Source: Flabesymbios commensalis
Taxonomy: Eukaryota; Annelida; Polychaeta; Terebellida; Flabelligeridae
Direction: 5' to 3'
Length of the DNA stretch: 64,000 bases
NCBI GenBank assembly: GCA_964017125.1
Contig: OZ024905.1
Location: forward strand, 32,337,534-32,401,533
Shown here: positions 34,801 through 49,800 of the stretch, in pieces
Numbering within the stretch: position 1 is the first letter of the stretch
How the letters are laid out: every line of letters begins with the position of its first letter
Notes under the pieces: model-generated
The model's database searches: none
Told to the model about the DNA's origin: nothing
The model's input: only the letters and a program-made list of their open reading frames with translations
Position numbers and translations under genes: made by a program

Positions 34801-37800
34801 TGGTGCTTAGCGCTAGAAGGGTTACCATATCTTTTATGATACATAGGTTGACAGTGATTATAGTAGTGCTTAGCGCTAGAAGGGTTACCATATCTTTTAT
34901 GATACATAGGTTGACAGTGATTATAGTGGTGCTTAACGCTAGAAGGGTTACCATATCTTTTATGATACATAGGTTGACAGTGATTATAGTAGTGCTTAGC
35001 GCTAGAAGGGTTACCATATCTTTTATGATACATAGGTTGACAGTGATTATAGTAGTGCTTAACGCTAGAAGGGTTACCATATCTTTTATGATACATAGGT
35101 TGACAGTGATTATAGTAGTGCTTAGCGCTAGAAGGGTTACCATATCTTTTATGATACACAGGTTGACAGTGATTATAGTAGTGCTTAACGCTAGAAGGGT
35201 TACCATATCTTTTATGATACATAGGTTGACAGTGATTATAGTAGTGCTTAGCGCTAGAAGGGTTACCATATCTTTTATGATACATAGGTTGACAACGATT
35301 ATAGTAGTGCTTAGCGCTAGAAGGGTTACCATATCTTTTATGATACATAGGTTGACAGTGATTATAGTGGTGCTTAGTAATAGAAGGGTTACCATATCTT
35401 TTATGATACATAGGTTGCCAACGATTATAGTAGTGCTTAACGCTAGAAGGGTTACCATATCTTTTATGATACATAGGTTGACAGTGATTATAGTAGTGCT
35501 TAGCGCTAGAAGGGTTACCATATCTTTTATGATACACAGGTTGACAGTGATTATAGTGGTGCTTAGTGCTAGAAGGGTTACCATATCTTTTATGATACAT
35601 AGGTTGCCAACGATTATAGTAGTGCTTAGCGCTAGAAAGGTTACCATATCTTTTATGATACATAGGTTGACAGTGATTATAGTGGTGCTTAGTAATAGAA
35701 GGGTTACCATATCTTTTATGCATTTCTTCTATATTACGTATCTGACGTGAGTTAACGTTATATGAGTTGTAGGTGTTTTTCCGTCGCAGTTTGTCACGCA
35801 GAAACACATACCGCTGCCTCGGTAGCGGTTCATGTAACATCACAGCACATATGCGTACTACTTGCTCATCTTGCAGATTTAGAAAATGTCTTGACATCGG
35901 GATGTCACTTGAAGGTCAGTAACTTCGTACAAAAATATGTGACAAGGCGATGGGCCTATGTGCAATTCTTACTCTGGTCGTGCACAGCCGTCGCCGCCGT
36001 TTCTTCTGGTGGCTGAGTGGAGCGCCTCACCATGCTCATCCCCTGTAAATTTTTCCATTGTGAGACTGAAGAATTACTTTGAATGTGAAGTTAGTTGTAC
36101 CTGTGTAACAGTTTCAGAATACTCTCCAGTTTAAGATTACCCCCTGTTCAGATCACCCGAGTCAGTTTCAAGTTACCCTTCTATTTTTAATTTCCCCCCC
36201 CCCCCCTAAATTGTATAGTTCTACTAAAATAACATTGGAACTATGCTATTTCTAGTTTCACCCCCCCCACCCCGGTAGGTTGAAACTAGTTTTCATCATA
36301 CTAGGGGTTACACTGGAACTAGATTCAACTTACCCCCACCAAGCTGAAACGGGGGTGCGCTGAAACAATTACATTGGTGCAACTTTTTAAATGTTTTACG
36401 GGGTGAAAAAAATAAAAAAAATCTTTTTCACATATAATCTTGGGAATGGCTTCTTGAGATTAAAAAACCTTCTTGGGGGTCTCAGACCCCCTCCCCACAG
36501 TCTTTTAATGGTTGCTCCTTTATATATTTCGCGTTTATGTAGGTTATACAATGTGAAAATAAATATTAAAAAGTTTAAATAAAGTATTTCACATATATAT
36601 TAATATTGAAGTGGCATTATTAACTTTGTAACATTAACAGATTAATCGCATTCAGAAGTTTGGTATTTCAGTGTATGGATGGCTCAGATATGATTCATGG
36701 CCTGGTTGCGCAAAATCATATAATCATATTTTCTCATCATCAGATCATAACATTATATCGATTAAAATTAGCATATTATACGGTCACACATTGTACTCAT
36801 TGGACGAGTGTCGTATTTTTCCATACCGCATTGAAAGAACACCGTGTCCTACAAAAAAACGAATGATTGTGCTTCGCCGTATTAGTCGACTGGGACATTA
36901 TTAAGTGGTGCTATATTGTATCTAATTATGCAGGTTATGAGTCCTTCTATTGGACTAGGGACCTCAGTGTGTTTATTTGTCCTAGAACAACACAACAAAT
37001 AATTGTAGAATTTTCCTAAAACTAAAATCATATATGCATGTGTGATTTTAGTTTTAGAAAATATATTTATGAGATTTTTTCATTTTATAACACAGGACTA
37101 TCAAATCTACTAAAAAATTTCGAAAATTTTGAGTTTTAACCTACTAGGCCTACCCTTCTAGTGTAGCGGGTCACATATACTATATATCTCATAGCTCTTA
37201 TTATTAACATTAATATAAAAAATAGTTTTGTCTTATTATTTTGCAACTTGTCTTATTCTACATTTTACGTGAATAGGTTTCTTTCTGGATTTAGGTATAA
37301 GATATGGCCGGACGTCCCTGAAAAAAATCCGGGAAGATGTAGAAGAAGTAAAACACACCAAATTGATAACACAAACCGATATCACGAAGACACGGGAAAG
37401 AGATGCTGTAGCCACAAGAGATAAAACATATAGAGATGACGTGACAGTACTCCTGAATGTTATTATGCCAGCTTATACTGATTGTGCAAGTCAGTGGGAT
37501 CAGATTGACTCAGAGGTGCTGCAGCTAAATTGTCAGTTATTGGTGAGACATCAGTTTTAGTTATTTAAAATTACTTACTCAATAACTATACGAATTTTAG
37601 ACTTTATCACAAAGCAATAAATCAATAGGTTCTGAAATGATAATGATGCTACAATTGAATGACACATGTGGCGATATATGAAGGCCTACATACTCCTTCA
37701 TAGGAACGGAATGACGGGTGGCATTGGTGGTGAACTCTGTCACGGACAAAATGTTTAGTGACTATCTCAATCGACATTTACTTGGGTAATGTCACGGTTT

Positions 37801-40800
37801 ACTTGCTATTCGCATACTAATCTTTCATATAGTAGCCAGGAAAAGCCCATATCCGCATTTTATAGGCTTATTGTATATGGGGGGTTTTGCCATACACTTC
37901 ACACTTGGTCTCGTGAATTGCAATTGTCAAATATATCACTCTAACAAATCACAGCTAACAGACTAAAAATGAACACACGAAGAGTCTATTGATTTTTGTG
38001 TAATTATAAAATGTGATATTATGTGGCTAGTAAAATTATTATTCGGTAATTACCTGCAATAAGTAGTCAATTTAAGATTCAACGTTTCCTTTAACTTGAT
38101 AGAACGTAATCAGATATTTTGGTTGCGATTCATCATTTATATTTCACAGTTTCTGTCCTATAGTGTCACTTTTTATTCAAGACTGATATCATGTTTCCAA
38201 TATCGTCTATGGTCATGTCGTGTGTAGAGGCTAAACAGCCTGTTCATGTGGATTTAGATATCTCTCTGAGCATATAATTCCAACCTGAGAGTCCAACCGG
38301 CTTATTCAGACACTATCTTACCGCTACGCCAGTGAGACAGATGTCATCAGTATGGTAAATTAGTGAGTAGCGCTGATCGGGTGGGGGATAAATAGGAAAC
38401 AACTAATCCTTGTAATGACAAGTTGGGCACCAACAATTCGGCATTGGTGTCAAAGCTATATCCATGGCCAATACTCGTACTCATCCAAGTACAGCGGCAA
38501 TATCAGTCGCCTCATCTCAATTATCCATGTGGGCCTAGGGATGCCATATTCAGGTGTGGCCTTTGCGACAAATCGTTCGCTGGAAAATAATATTTAAAGC
38601 GGCATATCCTGCCGTAAACATAACAAAAAGAAGACAACACTATAAGCCTAACAGAATTTTCCGTGTCGACATTACATTGTACAAAATCTTTCATAGAATG
38701 ATAATGCCCATTGTCATTGACATATACAGACAGTGAACCTCACAAATATCATGTGCTAAGTGTGGAAAAACGTTCGGCAATACATCGCCGTTGCAGAAAT
38801 ATGCTGCTAACTATGTAGGAGTCCATAAACTTGTATTGGAGTTCTGCGACAGTGTGTTACATAGCTCGTCTTCTTACCTGACAGATCATAAAGTGTAAGC
38901 ACCGCTAAACAACACAGCAACACTGATATGCGTGTGTGTAAAACCTTATAAGTGGAGGCTAGCTCTAAGCCGCCACAGCAAAATTGTGCAAGACATCTGT
39001 AACATTTCACATAATTTATTCACAATTGATGACTACCACGCTTCACCCATTGCGCCACGTCCTTCTCTTAAGTCGCTATTATAATATAAATTAATCTATA
39101 TTAGTCAGTAACAAAATTATTTTGATTTTCCCTTAAACGTATCGATTTTTATTATGGCATTCAATAACACTAATTTTAAAAAGTTATCATGTTTCAGACA
39201 AAACTGAATATCAGCGATTCCATACCTGTTGACTTTTCTAGTATCGTATGTGCTGGCTGTGATCGCACCTGTTTGGGACGATTCCTGCAGAACAGGGAGC
39301 AAACCATAAGAGGACTTGTCAAGTTCGCTAAATGTATTCCAGAGTACCGCGCTCTTCCACTCAATGATCAGATCAGCCTTTTTAAAAGTAAGCAATATAT
39401 ATTTACGGATGTAGTCGATGTATCTTTATCAGTAACAAGAGGCCTGAAGTCCTATATCATCCCCGCCATTAATTAGGTTAGACATTTTGCGGTCACAAAT
39501 ATTTAAAAAGTAGATTTGTGGTGGCCATTTTAATTTCAGTAAAATCACCTGCACATTTCCAGATGGTGGGTAATGTGATTGTACAATGTGAATTAGTACT
39601 GACTTCAATTTTTCAGTTTTTGCGCCCACAAAAAAATATGAAGTTTATCCATGGCGGCCATTTTAAATTTCAGTAAAACCTTACATAAATCACTTGCATA
39701 TCTCCATATCGTTTGGAATGTGATAGTAAAATTTGAATAATTTTCGACTTTAAGTTTTGTAGTTTTTGCGCCCACAAAAAAAATTTAGAGTTGACCTCTG
39801 GCGGCCATTTTTAATTTTTGCGCCCCCTCCCCCCCAAAAAAAAAAATTGATCTGTAGCGGCTATTTTGAATTTGAGTGAAACCTTGAAAAAGTCACCTGC
39901 ACATCTCCATATCGTGGGGAATGTGATAGTAAAATTTGAATAATTTCTTACTTCAAGTTTATCACTTACTTAATGTTTTTGCTCCCACAAAAACAGTTGA
40001 CCACTGGCGGCCATTTTGAATTTTAGTAGCATCTCTAAAAAATAATTTGCACATCCCCATGTTGCTATGAATGTCATGTTAAAATTTCAAAAAAAATTGA
40101 CTTGTTTTTTAGTTTTTGAGTTTTTGTGCCCACAATGAAAACGTGACGCCTGACGCCGGACGGATTACTTCAATTTATAGATCTTTGACAGTGATATTTT
40201 TTTTACTTTTGAAGGTGATATAATTGTGAGTTTTATTTGTGAAAAGATCTGATGTCTTTATGTTTGAAGTTCTATTAACTCTTCGCAGAATGACTTAATT
40301 ATTCTGCCGTAGTTTCATTAGCCGCGAAGTTACGTTCAATTTAATGTGAATCATACTCTCTCGAATAATTCCCGTATTTAAGTACATATATAAACAACGT
40401 TTAGAGTCACTGAAAGTCGAATAATTGGTAAGAGTTTTGCTCAGTGTGATTGGGTCGTCATAAAAGTAAGCCTATTATTTCCTGCAAGTGTTTATTTCTC
40501 TTTGGTACAGGCATAAAACCAAATACAGTCACCTATTGATAAAGGTTGCCCACAATGGCCGTCGTCAGTCTGGGACGAAAATGATTGTTAATAATTATGT
40601 GGAGCTATTCTGACAAATAATTTTTGACTAATTCGGCATGTAGATTTCATTTTTGACATATTTCTTCCATTATCCTGAAATTCGATATGGCGGTGGTAGA
40701 TAATGCAATTCAGAGGCGAATTTAACATTTTCATTTGTGGGCCTATTTTGACTGATAAAAATGACATTTTAGAATAATTTGGGCATGGGAGTGCATTTCT

Positions 40801-43800
40801 AGCATCACGTTTTGTCTGAAGAGCTGGGTCGTGCAGGTGAGATACAAAATGTATACTTATAGTTTTGCTCCCCGACGTCAACCTTGCCAGAGATTGCCCG
40901 TTAGAGGCAGAACATCAAGTGGAAGATATGCTCGGGAAGGTTAAATCATCCACTTGTCCATGGTGTTTTGCTATTGTTGAGATGCGGGACTAAGTGATTT
41001 TCTGCGGATTATCAAAAACTTAATGAGGTCACTGAAGGTTGCTTATCTTTGCCTAGAACTGAGGATTCTCTGGACCGGACTTTCTATCTGATACTCAATG
41101 GTTTTTGATGCCTCAGTTAGCATCTTGCTACTGGCATGTATAAGCCGAAAACGACCTTCATCACATTTAGTGGTTTATGTGAGTTCCGAATAATGCCTTT
41201 GGATATTACGGAGCTTCTCCATTATTTTAAAGGTTAGGTATAATGCAAATTAGGCTTACAGATTTTCTATGGGAAAGCTGGCTGATATATTTAGACGATT
41301 TCATAGTTTTAGGCATCCCGTTTGAGGAAGAGATATTAGCCAGAGTATGTTCTCAGTTGGGAAAATCAGTAGTAAAATTAGGCCTAAGAAGTTCAGTTTA
41401 TCACAAATGAGAGGGTATGTAGTTTCTGAAGAGGTGTGTACACTGATACTGTGAAATTGTGTTTGTAGTGGCCTGTTCCAAAGAGTCAAGATGTTGCATG
41501 GCAGATGATAATAAGAGAGCGTTTCTTCAACTCGAACATGATCGTGTAAACTCGTTTTGCTCGTTTTAGTTGATCCTTCACCTAAATAAATGTACATATA
41601 GACCGAGAGCCTGTGACAGAAGATTTCACCCCATAAGGCCCATGAAATTTTACCCTTGGACGCTAATTAGGTCATCAATGTGATGCAAAAAAGATATGTC
41701 AGCTGCGTCACAGAGGTTTGATCTCGACCCCACCCCCAGACACAAACCCCCCTCCAGCGGGTTGTTTTCACCCCATCTAGCCTATGGACAAAATTTTGTC
41801 ACGACAAAGTAGTATATCAATACATATTAAAAAACTTAAAACACTAAATTTGAGGTCGGAAAGGTTCGGTCAGATCCCTTATAAGTGACCACCCCAATTA
41901 ATCCAGATGTTTTATCATACTCCATCTGATCCATGGGTCAAACTTTGTCAATGCAAAGTAGTATACAATGAATTATGAAAATCCTCATTAAACTGACAAA
42001 CTATAGGGCGGGAAGGCTCTGTCAGATCCATTATACGTGACCACCCCACCCCTCCAGTGGGGTAAATAATATACTCTACTAACTAATATGGACAATATCT
42101 TTTGTTTTTCGTGATAAACACCATGGTCTAGTTGAACCAAAGGGATTTGACCACCTGTTTATAAATCTCTACTAATTATTTCCCTGTGTACTGGGATGTG
42201 ATCGACATGATCGATTTATAACATTATATGGATAGATGAGGTGTGACAAAATCCCCTATTTAAGCCCACTTTTTCGCATATTATAATATCGATACGCTGG
42301 TGTTCTACAATGTACAGTATGTCTGATGCAATGTGCAACCTATCGCCATCACAGAAATAATGTCTCCACAGCTGAAAACAAGAGGTATATACTTTTTTCT
42401 ATGATCTTATCTGATTTCACACGTATTTGATGGTCTCGCCATGAGCAAGAAGGAGAATATTACTTTAATTATGAAACATCACAGAATAAAGAAAGACAAT
42501 ACAAGTCTACGACCAATCCTGGCAATGGTAAAGGACGCTATGAATCGATTTAATAGCGAACTTGACCAAACACATCTCTATAATATAGGAACAGGCAATG
42601 TCGCATCGCACAACACCTAAAGTTGGAAAGGAGCTTAAAAAACTATATGATAGTAGAGTCATTTTTGTAGGATCCGTGACCATTTTCTTCCTACCTTTGT
42701 TTCTCGATTGATTTGTCAACTAAAACCCTTTAGAAAAAAATGTAGCTCCCATGTACCTCTCAAAATTGTCGGGAAAATTTTCAAAATGGCCGTTTTTCAA
42801 AATGGCCGCCATCGCCATTTTGAAAAATATAAAATACGATAACTCTTGAAGTTACCGAGCTATAAAGATAAGTGATATATCAAATTCTACTAATTTTTAC
42901 ACGACAAATTCAATGGAATGCTTATTTTTCAAATTTGGGAACATCTTGACCTCTAAATCCAAAATGGCCGCCATCGTCATTTTGAAAAAAACCAAAAAAT
43001 ACGATAACTCGGTAACTGAACATGCTATAAAGATAAATAAAATGTCAAATTGTACTAGTTTGACATGACAAATTCAATGGAATGTTTATTTTTTAGATTT
43101 GGGACCATCTTGACCTTTAAATCCAAAATGGCCGCCATCACTAATAATAAAAAAAAAAATACGATAACTCAGTAACTAAACATGCGCTAAAGATAAATAA
43201 TATGTCAAATTCTACTATTTTGGCATGCAAAATCCAGTGGAAGGGCTATTTTTGTATTTGGAACCATCCTGACCTATCAAAAAATATGGCTCCCAAAATA
43301 TCGCAAATAAATGTCCTTTATATTCGGTAATAAAGACAGATGTACATGCTTTTGCCATCAAAAGATATGTTTCGGATCTCCATTTCGGCAACTTTTGACA
43401 TTCAATATCATAGACACTTCCACTATAATTCTTCATATTAATTTATAGTCTAATTGTCTGCAGGGCTCATTAAAACATTCCACAAAATAGTTTTTCAAAC
43501 CAAACGGCATGCCATAATTGACATCAATTCATTTTATAGGTAGAACCATCTAAATGGGTCTAAAAAACATTCAAACCCACAAATATCTAAGTAATGTCTG
43601 TTGATATCATTTATTGGGAGTATTTAATAATTAATTATTGGACAACTAGGTTTGTCGATGCTATATTTGTCTTTGTAAGTTAAAAAAGGTAAGACTGTCA
43701 TCATTCACTGCATATTCTAATTATGTCAGGTCATAGGTCATAGTTTGTGTTTGCATTAGGCTAGGCAGACGCATTTCTAACGCACAGACGATTTTCCGTA

Positions 43801-46800
43801 TTTTCTTGTGATTTGGGAACATACCTCGCATTGATATTGTAAGTATTACCATTTCATTATTTAAAAAAAAATTTTTTTTACAAAAGAATCAAGGATTATT
43901 ATGTTCTAATCAGCATCAATTTCAGAAGTATCTGTCTGTGATTGTGTGACGGGACTGCCACCTGGTTGTGACACCTCAGACACAGACTCACAGTGTTGAG
44001 AAACCGATGGTTTAAGTTACTTATATATCTAGTGTAGACCAAGGCCTAATCATCTAGTGCACAAAACATGTATAATAAAAAATATTTAGATTACATTATA
44101 ATGTTTTTTTTCTGTTATATTCCAGTTGAAGTCGAAGTTTGGACCTCTACTCTATGAGCCTAACATTGCATGGACCGAGGAAACAGCCTGCCGGGCGGCA
44201 GTGTTCCCGACGGGATTCTGACAGCAGTCCGGTTTACTTTATACATCGTCTGATATTAATATTGGTCAGTAAAGTTTTAGTATTTGTGATAATAGGATTA
44301 TTAATAGTATAATAAATAAGTGTTTTTATGGGGGTCGCATGTGCGAGTAGCTGGGTTGCATGTAGAAAAGTTTGACAGTCTATCGAGTCCGCGTTGTGGT
44401 TGCCAATGGAGACGCTGTCAGTGTGGAAAAAGTATGGCAAGCCATGAGGGCCATTTTTTAGGCAGGGAATCTGGATTAAAATAAAATGCGATCTACTTAA
44501 ACATACATCTACTACAAACCCCTTATGTACATTATTCTAAAATAAGTGATTATAATCTTATTTCTTTTAAAAAAGGTACTGTGTAGCCTACTTACTAGGA
44601 CTACTATAAAATAAACTTGTGATCATGCCCAAAATGAAATAACGTCACGTTGGTCATATACGCCTCCTTGTGTTTTACGATGTTACATTAGACAATGCTA
44701 AATACAAATAATAATTGTGTAGGCCTGCAACAAATATAGAAATTATTACATAATTTGAATTACAATTATTAGAACTTAATTTTCGAATTTCCCATACGCA
44801 TTTTCCTGTACATATACGCTCCACCGTCTTATTAATAATCCATTAAAACAACAAAAATGACACACTTCATTTATAGGCCTAACGGGTAGCTAGAAAATGT
44901 ATAAAATATGTGTAAAAAACAAAACATGAAGTTATTTATGATTTCTGAGGTCATGCTGCCACAACCTTGTGAAATAAGGGAGAGTGGGTCACCTTGACCA
45001 TAGGGGTACGTTGAACCTCTTGACTTTTTTGTCACAATCGCCAGATGTTCCTTCAATATGACCACCTGGTGGTGTGTGAACAAAACAAAAAATAAAGGGC
45101 ACATTTGTTCACCTCATCAAATTTCCTGCTATTTTTTATTTTATCACCAAGAAAGATAATTTTATAGTGATTTTAATTTCTTGGAATTCTTATTGAAATG
45201 TAGCATTCCATAACAGTTTTATATTATATAAAGCCTTTAAAACCAATTTTGAATTAGCACAACTATTTCACATTTGTTTTGGCAAGAAAAAATTGACAGC
45301 CATTTTATCTTAATGAAGACTGTCGATAGGGCATGTGTAACAATGAAAAGTGGGGCCCGTTGAACCATAGTTAAATTTTAAATTTAGGAGTTGGCACTTT
45401 GAACAGATAGGGGCACGTTGAACCACTTGATTTTACAATAAAAGTTGGGTGTTGTACAAACACAACTAATATAAAACTTTGCCATCACAGATAGCAATAG
45501 TGCTGCTTTTGTGTCATTTAAAAACTGTTATTTTTATCGTGGTTCAAGGTACCCGACAAATGGTTCACGGTGCCCCAATGGTGGGGTAGGTTGAACCTAT
45601 GAAAAAAAAATTGAAAGTGATTTTTAAGTTAAGTGAGATATTAAGTTCAGGTTATTTTATGCCATAATGTTACCTTTTTCTACTGTTGTCATTTGCAATA
45701 CAACATTTTTTTCAGTTCCATTCTGACTTATAAGGGGTGAAAAAAACATAAAAAACAGGGTTCAAGGTACCCCAATCTCCCCTACATGTCAAAATGTAAA
45801 CTGTGTCATAGTTTTAGATTTAATTTTTTTTCTCACTCATTGTTACGTGATTGAATAGATGGTAATAAAATACATCACTTTTTAATTTACAATTGAGATG
45901 AGATATTATAACTGATAGGCCCCTATATCAATTTTATATATATATTGTTCATGGTAATGAATTTCAATGTACATATGGTGTCAGTATGGGATAATGGAAA
46001 TAATATTCCTATTGTATTAGACCTACTTGATTATGTTTTATTTTTGTGTCATTTCAGATGTTATGGAGCTGTGAGCTACATGGTTTCAAAGATTGCTTGA
46101 CAGATGACTTCCAAGACTTAAAGATGCAAGAAATTACTGGACTTGAAGATGAATGCATTCTAGACTGTGAGAAGCCTTGTGATTTGACCGACAGTTTGAA
46201 TTTTACTTCATCTAAGAAGTGGGATTCTATTCGGGGAAAATGCCTACTCTGGGCTGGACTTGATAAGTTTACAACTGTGTATGAATCTGTGGACTGGAAG
46301 AATGGCCCGACCAATCACTACATGCACGAATCATGTTACACTACACTGTCCAGCAAGCGAGCTCTTACACAAGCAGAAAAAAGAAAACTGAAAATAAATG
46401 AATGCAGTGGACAATCTAGCCAGCACTTTCTTCCTCGACAGGTTATTCCTCCCAGAAAAAAACTGCGTTCCATTATTGGTGTCGTTCATAATAAAGATGT
46501 GTGTATTTGGTGCATGAAAGGTGAATACAAAAGTAGCGATCGCAGCAAGAAGGTTTTGCTGATGTCAACCGTAGATGCGTGGAATAAGTTCAAATTACAC
46601 ACTATTCAACTAGAAGATGAAGTCTTGAGAGAAAGACTTGACACTTTAATTGCATCCATCCCCAATAGTCAAACAGCGTTCGCGATGGAAATCCGCTATC
46701 ACAGAGTATGCTGGCGCAAGTATGTGAGTGATTACAAACCCTTAGGTGACAATACACAGCATCTGCAACATGTGAATCTCCGAGAGGCTCAGACAATATT

Positions 46801-49800
46801 TTTTCAACATGTTCAACATGTCATCTTTCAAGATCATGAAATTCGAACATTACAAGGCCTGTTAGTGGACTATAATCGTATAGTTACCAATCATGGTCAC
46901 AGCTCCATAGTGAAGTCCGGCTACCTGAAGGAAATTCTTGCAAAGGAATTTGGCAAAGACATTGGTTTTCATGTACGCACCCAGAAGAATGTGAGTGAGC
47001 TTGTGTATGACACCAGGGCAGCAGGCACATATATAGAGGCAGCCATTTCTTCACTGGGTGTAAGTGATGATCAGTTACTGATGAACGTTGCCGCACGCAT
47101 CCGAGAACAGGTGCTCAAAGAAAATACCATCCCATGGCCCCCTTACATACATGAGTTGGAAAAAGTAGAAAAACTGAGTGAGCTATTGATGAAGTTGATT
47201 TCATGGTTAAAACACCCAACAACATCTAATTTTGATGACAGCCCATATGCACAATCAATTGCATCTATTCTAACAAGTCACATCACTGGACAACGCACTG
47301 CGTTCAAGACAAATTTATCAATCATGTTACATGGACTTACCAAAAGTAGGGAAATAGTAGATATAATGCACAAAGAAGGGCTAGGCATCAGCTATAATGA
47401 TGTGCTTTTGCTTCGAGATTTCCGGGTAGTTAATGACATCAAACACTCATCTGACTGTCCATTTGAATTGGCTTCAGACATTCCTGCTATTGCTGTTGTT
47501 GACAATGATGATTTTAAAAGTGACACTTTAACTGGTGCTGGTCAGTCACATCGCACTAATGTCATGTTTGTGCAACCAGAATCATCAAATACAGAACTCC
47601 ATGTAGAATGCTGTGAAGATCGACCCATTGCATCTTCCCACTTAGCAGCATCCCTCTCGAAAACACTAAAGGAATTGGGCGATGAAATGCAACAAGTTAA
47701 TCCCTACAAGACAGTAAAGCGTGGGGAACCACCGATCAGAACTCAACCTGGCACAGGCACTGAATCACACAGTCACAGAACTCGGGGAGTAATTCATGCG
47801 CTGGCCAGGGCTCGAGACGACCGCACACGACCAAATCCAGAAGACCAAACTGTGCCTGGATTCTCTGGGTTTCATGCTAGAATGTCAAATCCGCAGGACA
47901 AAAGTCAAGCAATATATCATATGACATATCCTAATCCACCCTGCAAAACTATTCTCTATGATGTGATGTCAAAATTATCTAGATCCATTACATCCAAAAA
48001 AATGCCCTTTGCCGTTATTGTTGGTGACCACCCCGTATATGCTCTGATGCTAGAGATAAAAAGTGAGAATGCTGAGCTGTTCGCCCACATCTTACCATTC
48101 ATGGTAGCTTTTCATGTTCAGATGTCCTTTGTTAGTGCAATATACAAACGTTTCAAGGGATCTGGTATATCCGATGTACTTGTTGCTGCAGGTGTAATTG
48201 CAGATGGATCTGTGGATCAAGCTCTCCGAGGAAAACATTTCAAACGTGGCGTTCGTTGTCTGCGCTTATTTTACGAGACTTTGGTTCACCATGCCTTAGA
48301 CAAACGTTTGGAAGGATCTCAATTATCTGAGGAAATTAAAGTGTGTCTCTCAAAACTTCGCAGCTCGGATGATACTCAAGAACTTGCAGATGCATATGCA
48401 GAGTTGGAGAGCGATCTGGAATTGAAAAACCTTGTTAACACCCTTTTTCAAGACTTTGATGATGCTTCGCAATCAGAATACTGGATATCCTTTATGGAAA
48501 TGGTTGAAATACTAACTCTAAATATCCATTCCCTCAGAGCAAAAAAATGGATTGAATTTAAGTCTTCACTCAAACTAATGCTGCCATGGCTGCAGATCTA
48601 TGATAATGACAAATATGGTCGTCACCTTCCCGATTTTACTGCAGTACTAGACAACCTAACTGTTGAGCAAGCTCGTTTCATGGAGAATGGTATGTTTGCA
48701 CAATCACTAACAGGAAAACCATATTCCTCTGTAGCACTTGATATTTGGATAGAAACAACAATGAACAAAGGCTCCAAGCTCAAATCTGGTTGGCTGGCAA
48801 TTCTCAAGAACGAAAAACAACTTCTGTCAAACACACGGAATGTGAACAACATAAGTAGAGTCAGAGCAACTATTCATCACCATGCCGAATTTAAGAAAGA
48901 AAGCAGAATAAAGCATGCTGATTGCTCACCAAGTAAGATAAAGAAAGACGAGCAAGCTGTGCAAGATATCAGTGCTTGCCTTACAGAATTCATGTGTGAC
49001 CCATTTGATCAAGTTAATCAGACTCTTCGATCTCTACAGTCAGGAATTCCAGCTTCTAATAGTTTGGCTCTAGATCTGAAATCCGCAAAGTTTGATGGAA
49101 TACAGAAAGTACAAGACTTTATGGATGAACGAGTGTATTCTAAGAAAAAGTCTCTCAATGACAGAGTATCTCGCAGTAGGCGTAAAAACTTTTCAAATCA
49201 AGAGATCACAAAAACAGCTGGGGTGAACCTCAAAGTCAAAACTGAAGAAATGGAATGCAAAGCATTGTCATCTGTTGTGAGTTTAATCGAAACAAGTGGT
49301 GCCCTCAACCTTGAAAATGTCATGTGCCACAGAGTGACAACTGAATGCCTCTCAATATTTAATGCGAATGGAACCATGCGTAAAGTTCAAAAAAGTAAAC
49401 TTCAACAAAAACTATCTATGAATACCATTCCAGAGCCAGACACCTACATTTCAATCATTGATATGGGCCTCATCTGGCACCTGGCCACTCCTACTACAGA
49501 GGACAGAGAGAAAATGGATGGAACCAAATTCACTTGGGGAGACTTTGCAGATAAGTTGGTACACTTTCTGCTAGCTAGACACAAACATGCAGAGCAGATC
49601 ATCTGTGTAAACGATCCATATAATCTTCCATACTCAATCAAAGATAGTGAGAGGATACTGCGACAAGAAAACTTGAATATTCCTAATATTTATATGAAAT
49701 TAGGAGATGTGTTTCCCTCTTGCAAAGATTTTCATGCTCTATTGCGGAAACCTGAAAACAAAAGTAGACTTCAATCATTCCTTAAATTAACATTCCAGAA

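Noticed and set aside
33066-35720. CRISPR-like array
   Set aside because: Units are contiguous 63-bp tandem repeats without unique spacers, in a eukaryotic intron.
33042-35750. Plus-strand 902-codon open frame
   Set aside because: It is the 63-bp minisatellite read through; the same array is open on the minus strand for 902 and 688 codons.
36660-36904. Two overlapping open frames between receptor B exons 2 and 3
   Set aside because: I first tested this as the second zinc-finger exon, but it lacks the cysteine spacing; the real exon is 35773-35914.
46046-46057. GTG as start of the long transposase frame
   Set aside because: Eukaryotic initiation is expected at ATG; the first is at 46058, and the preceding bases look like a splice acceptor.
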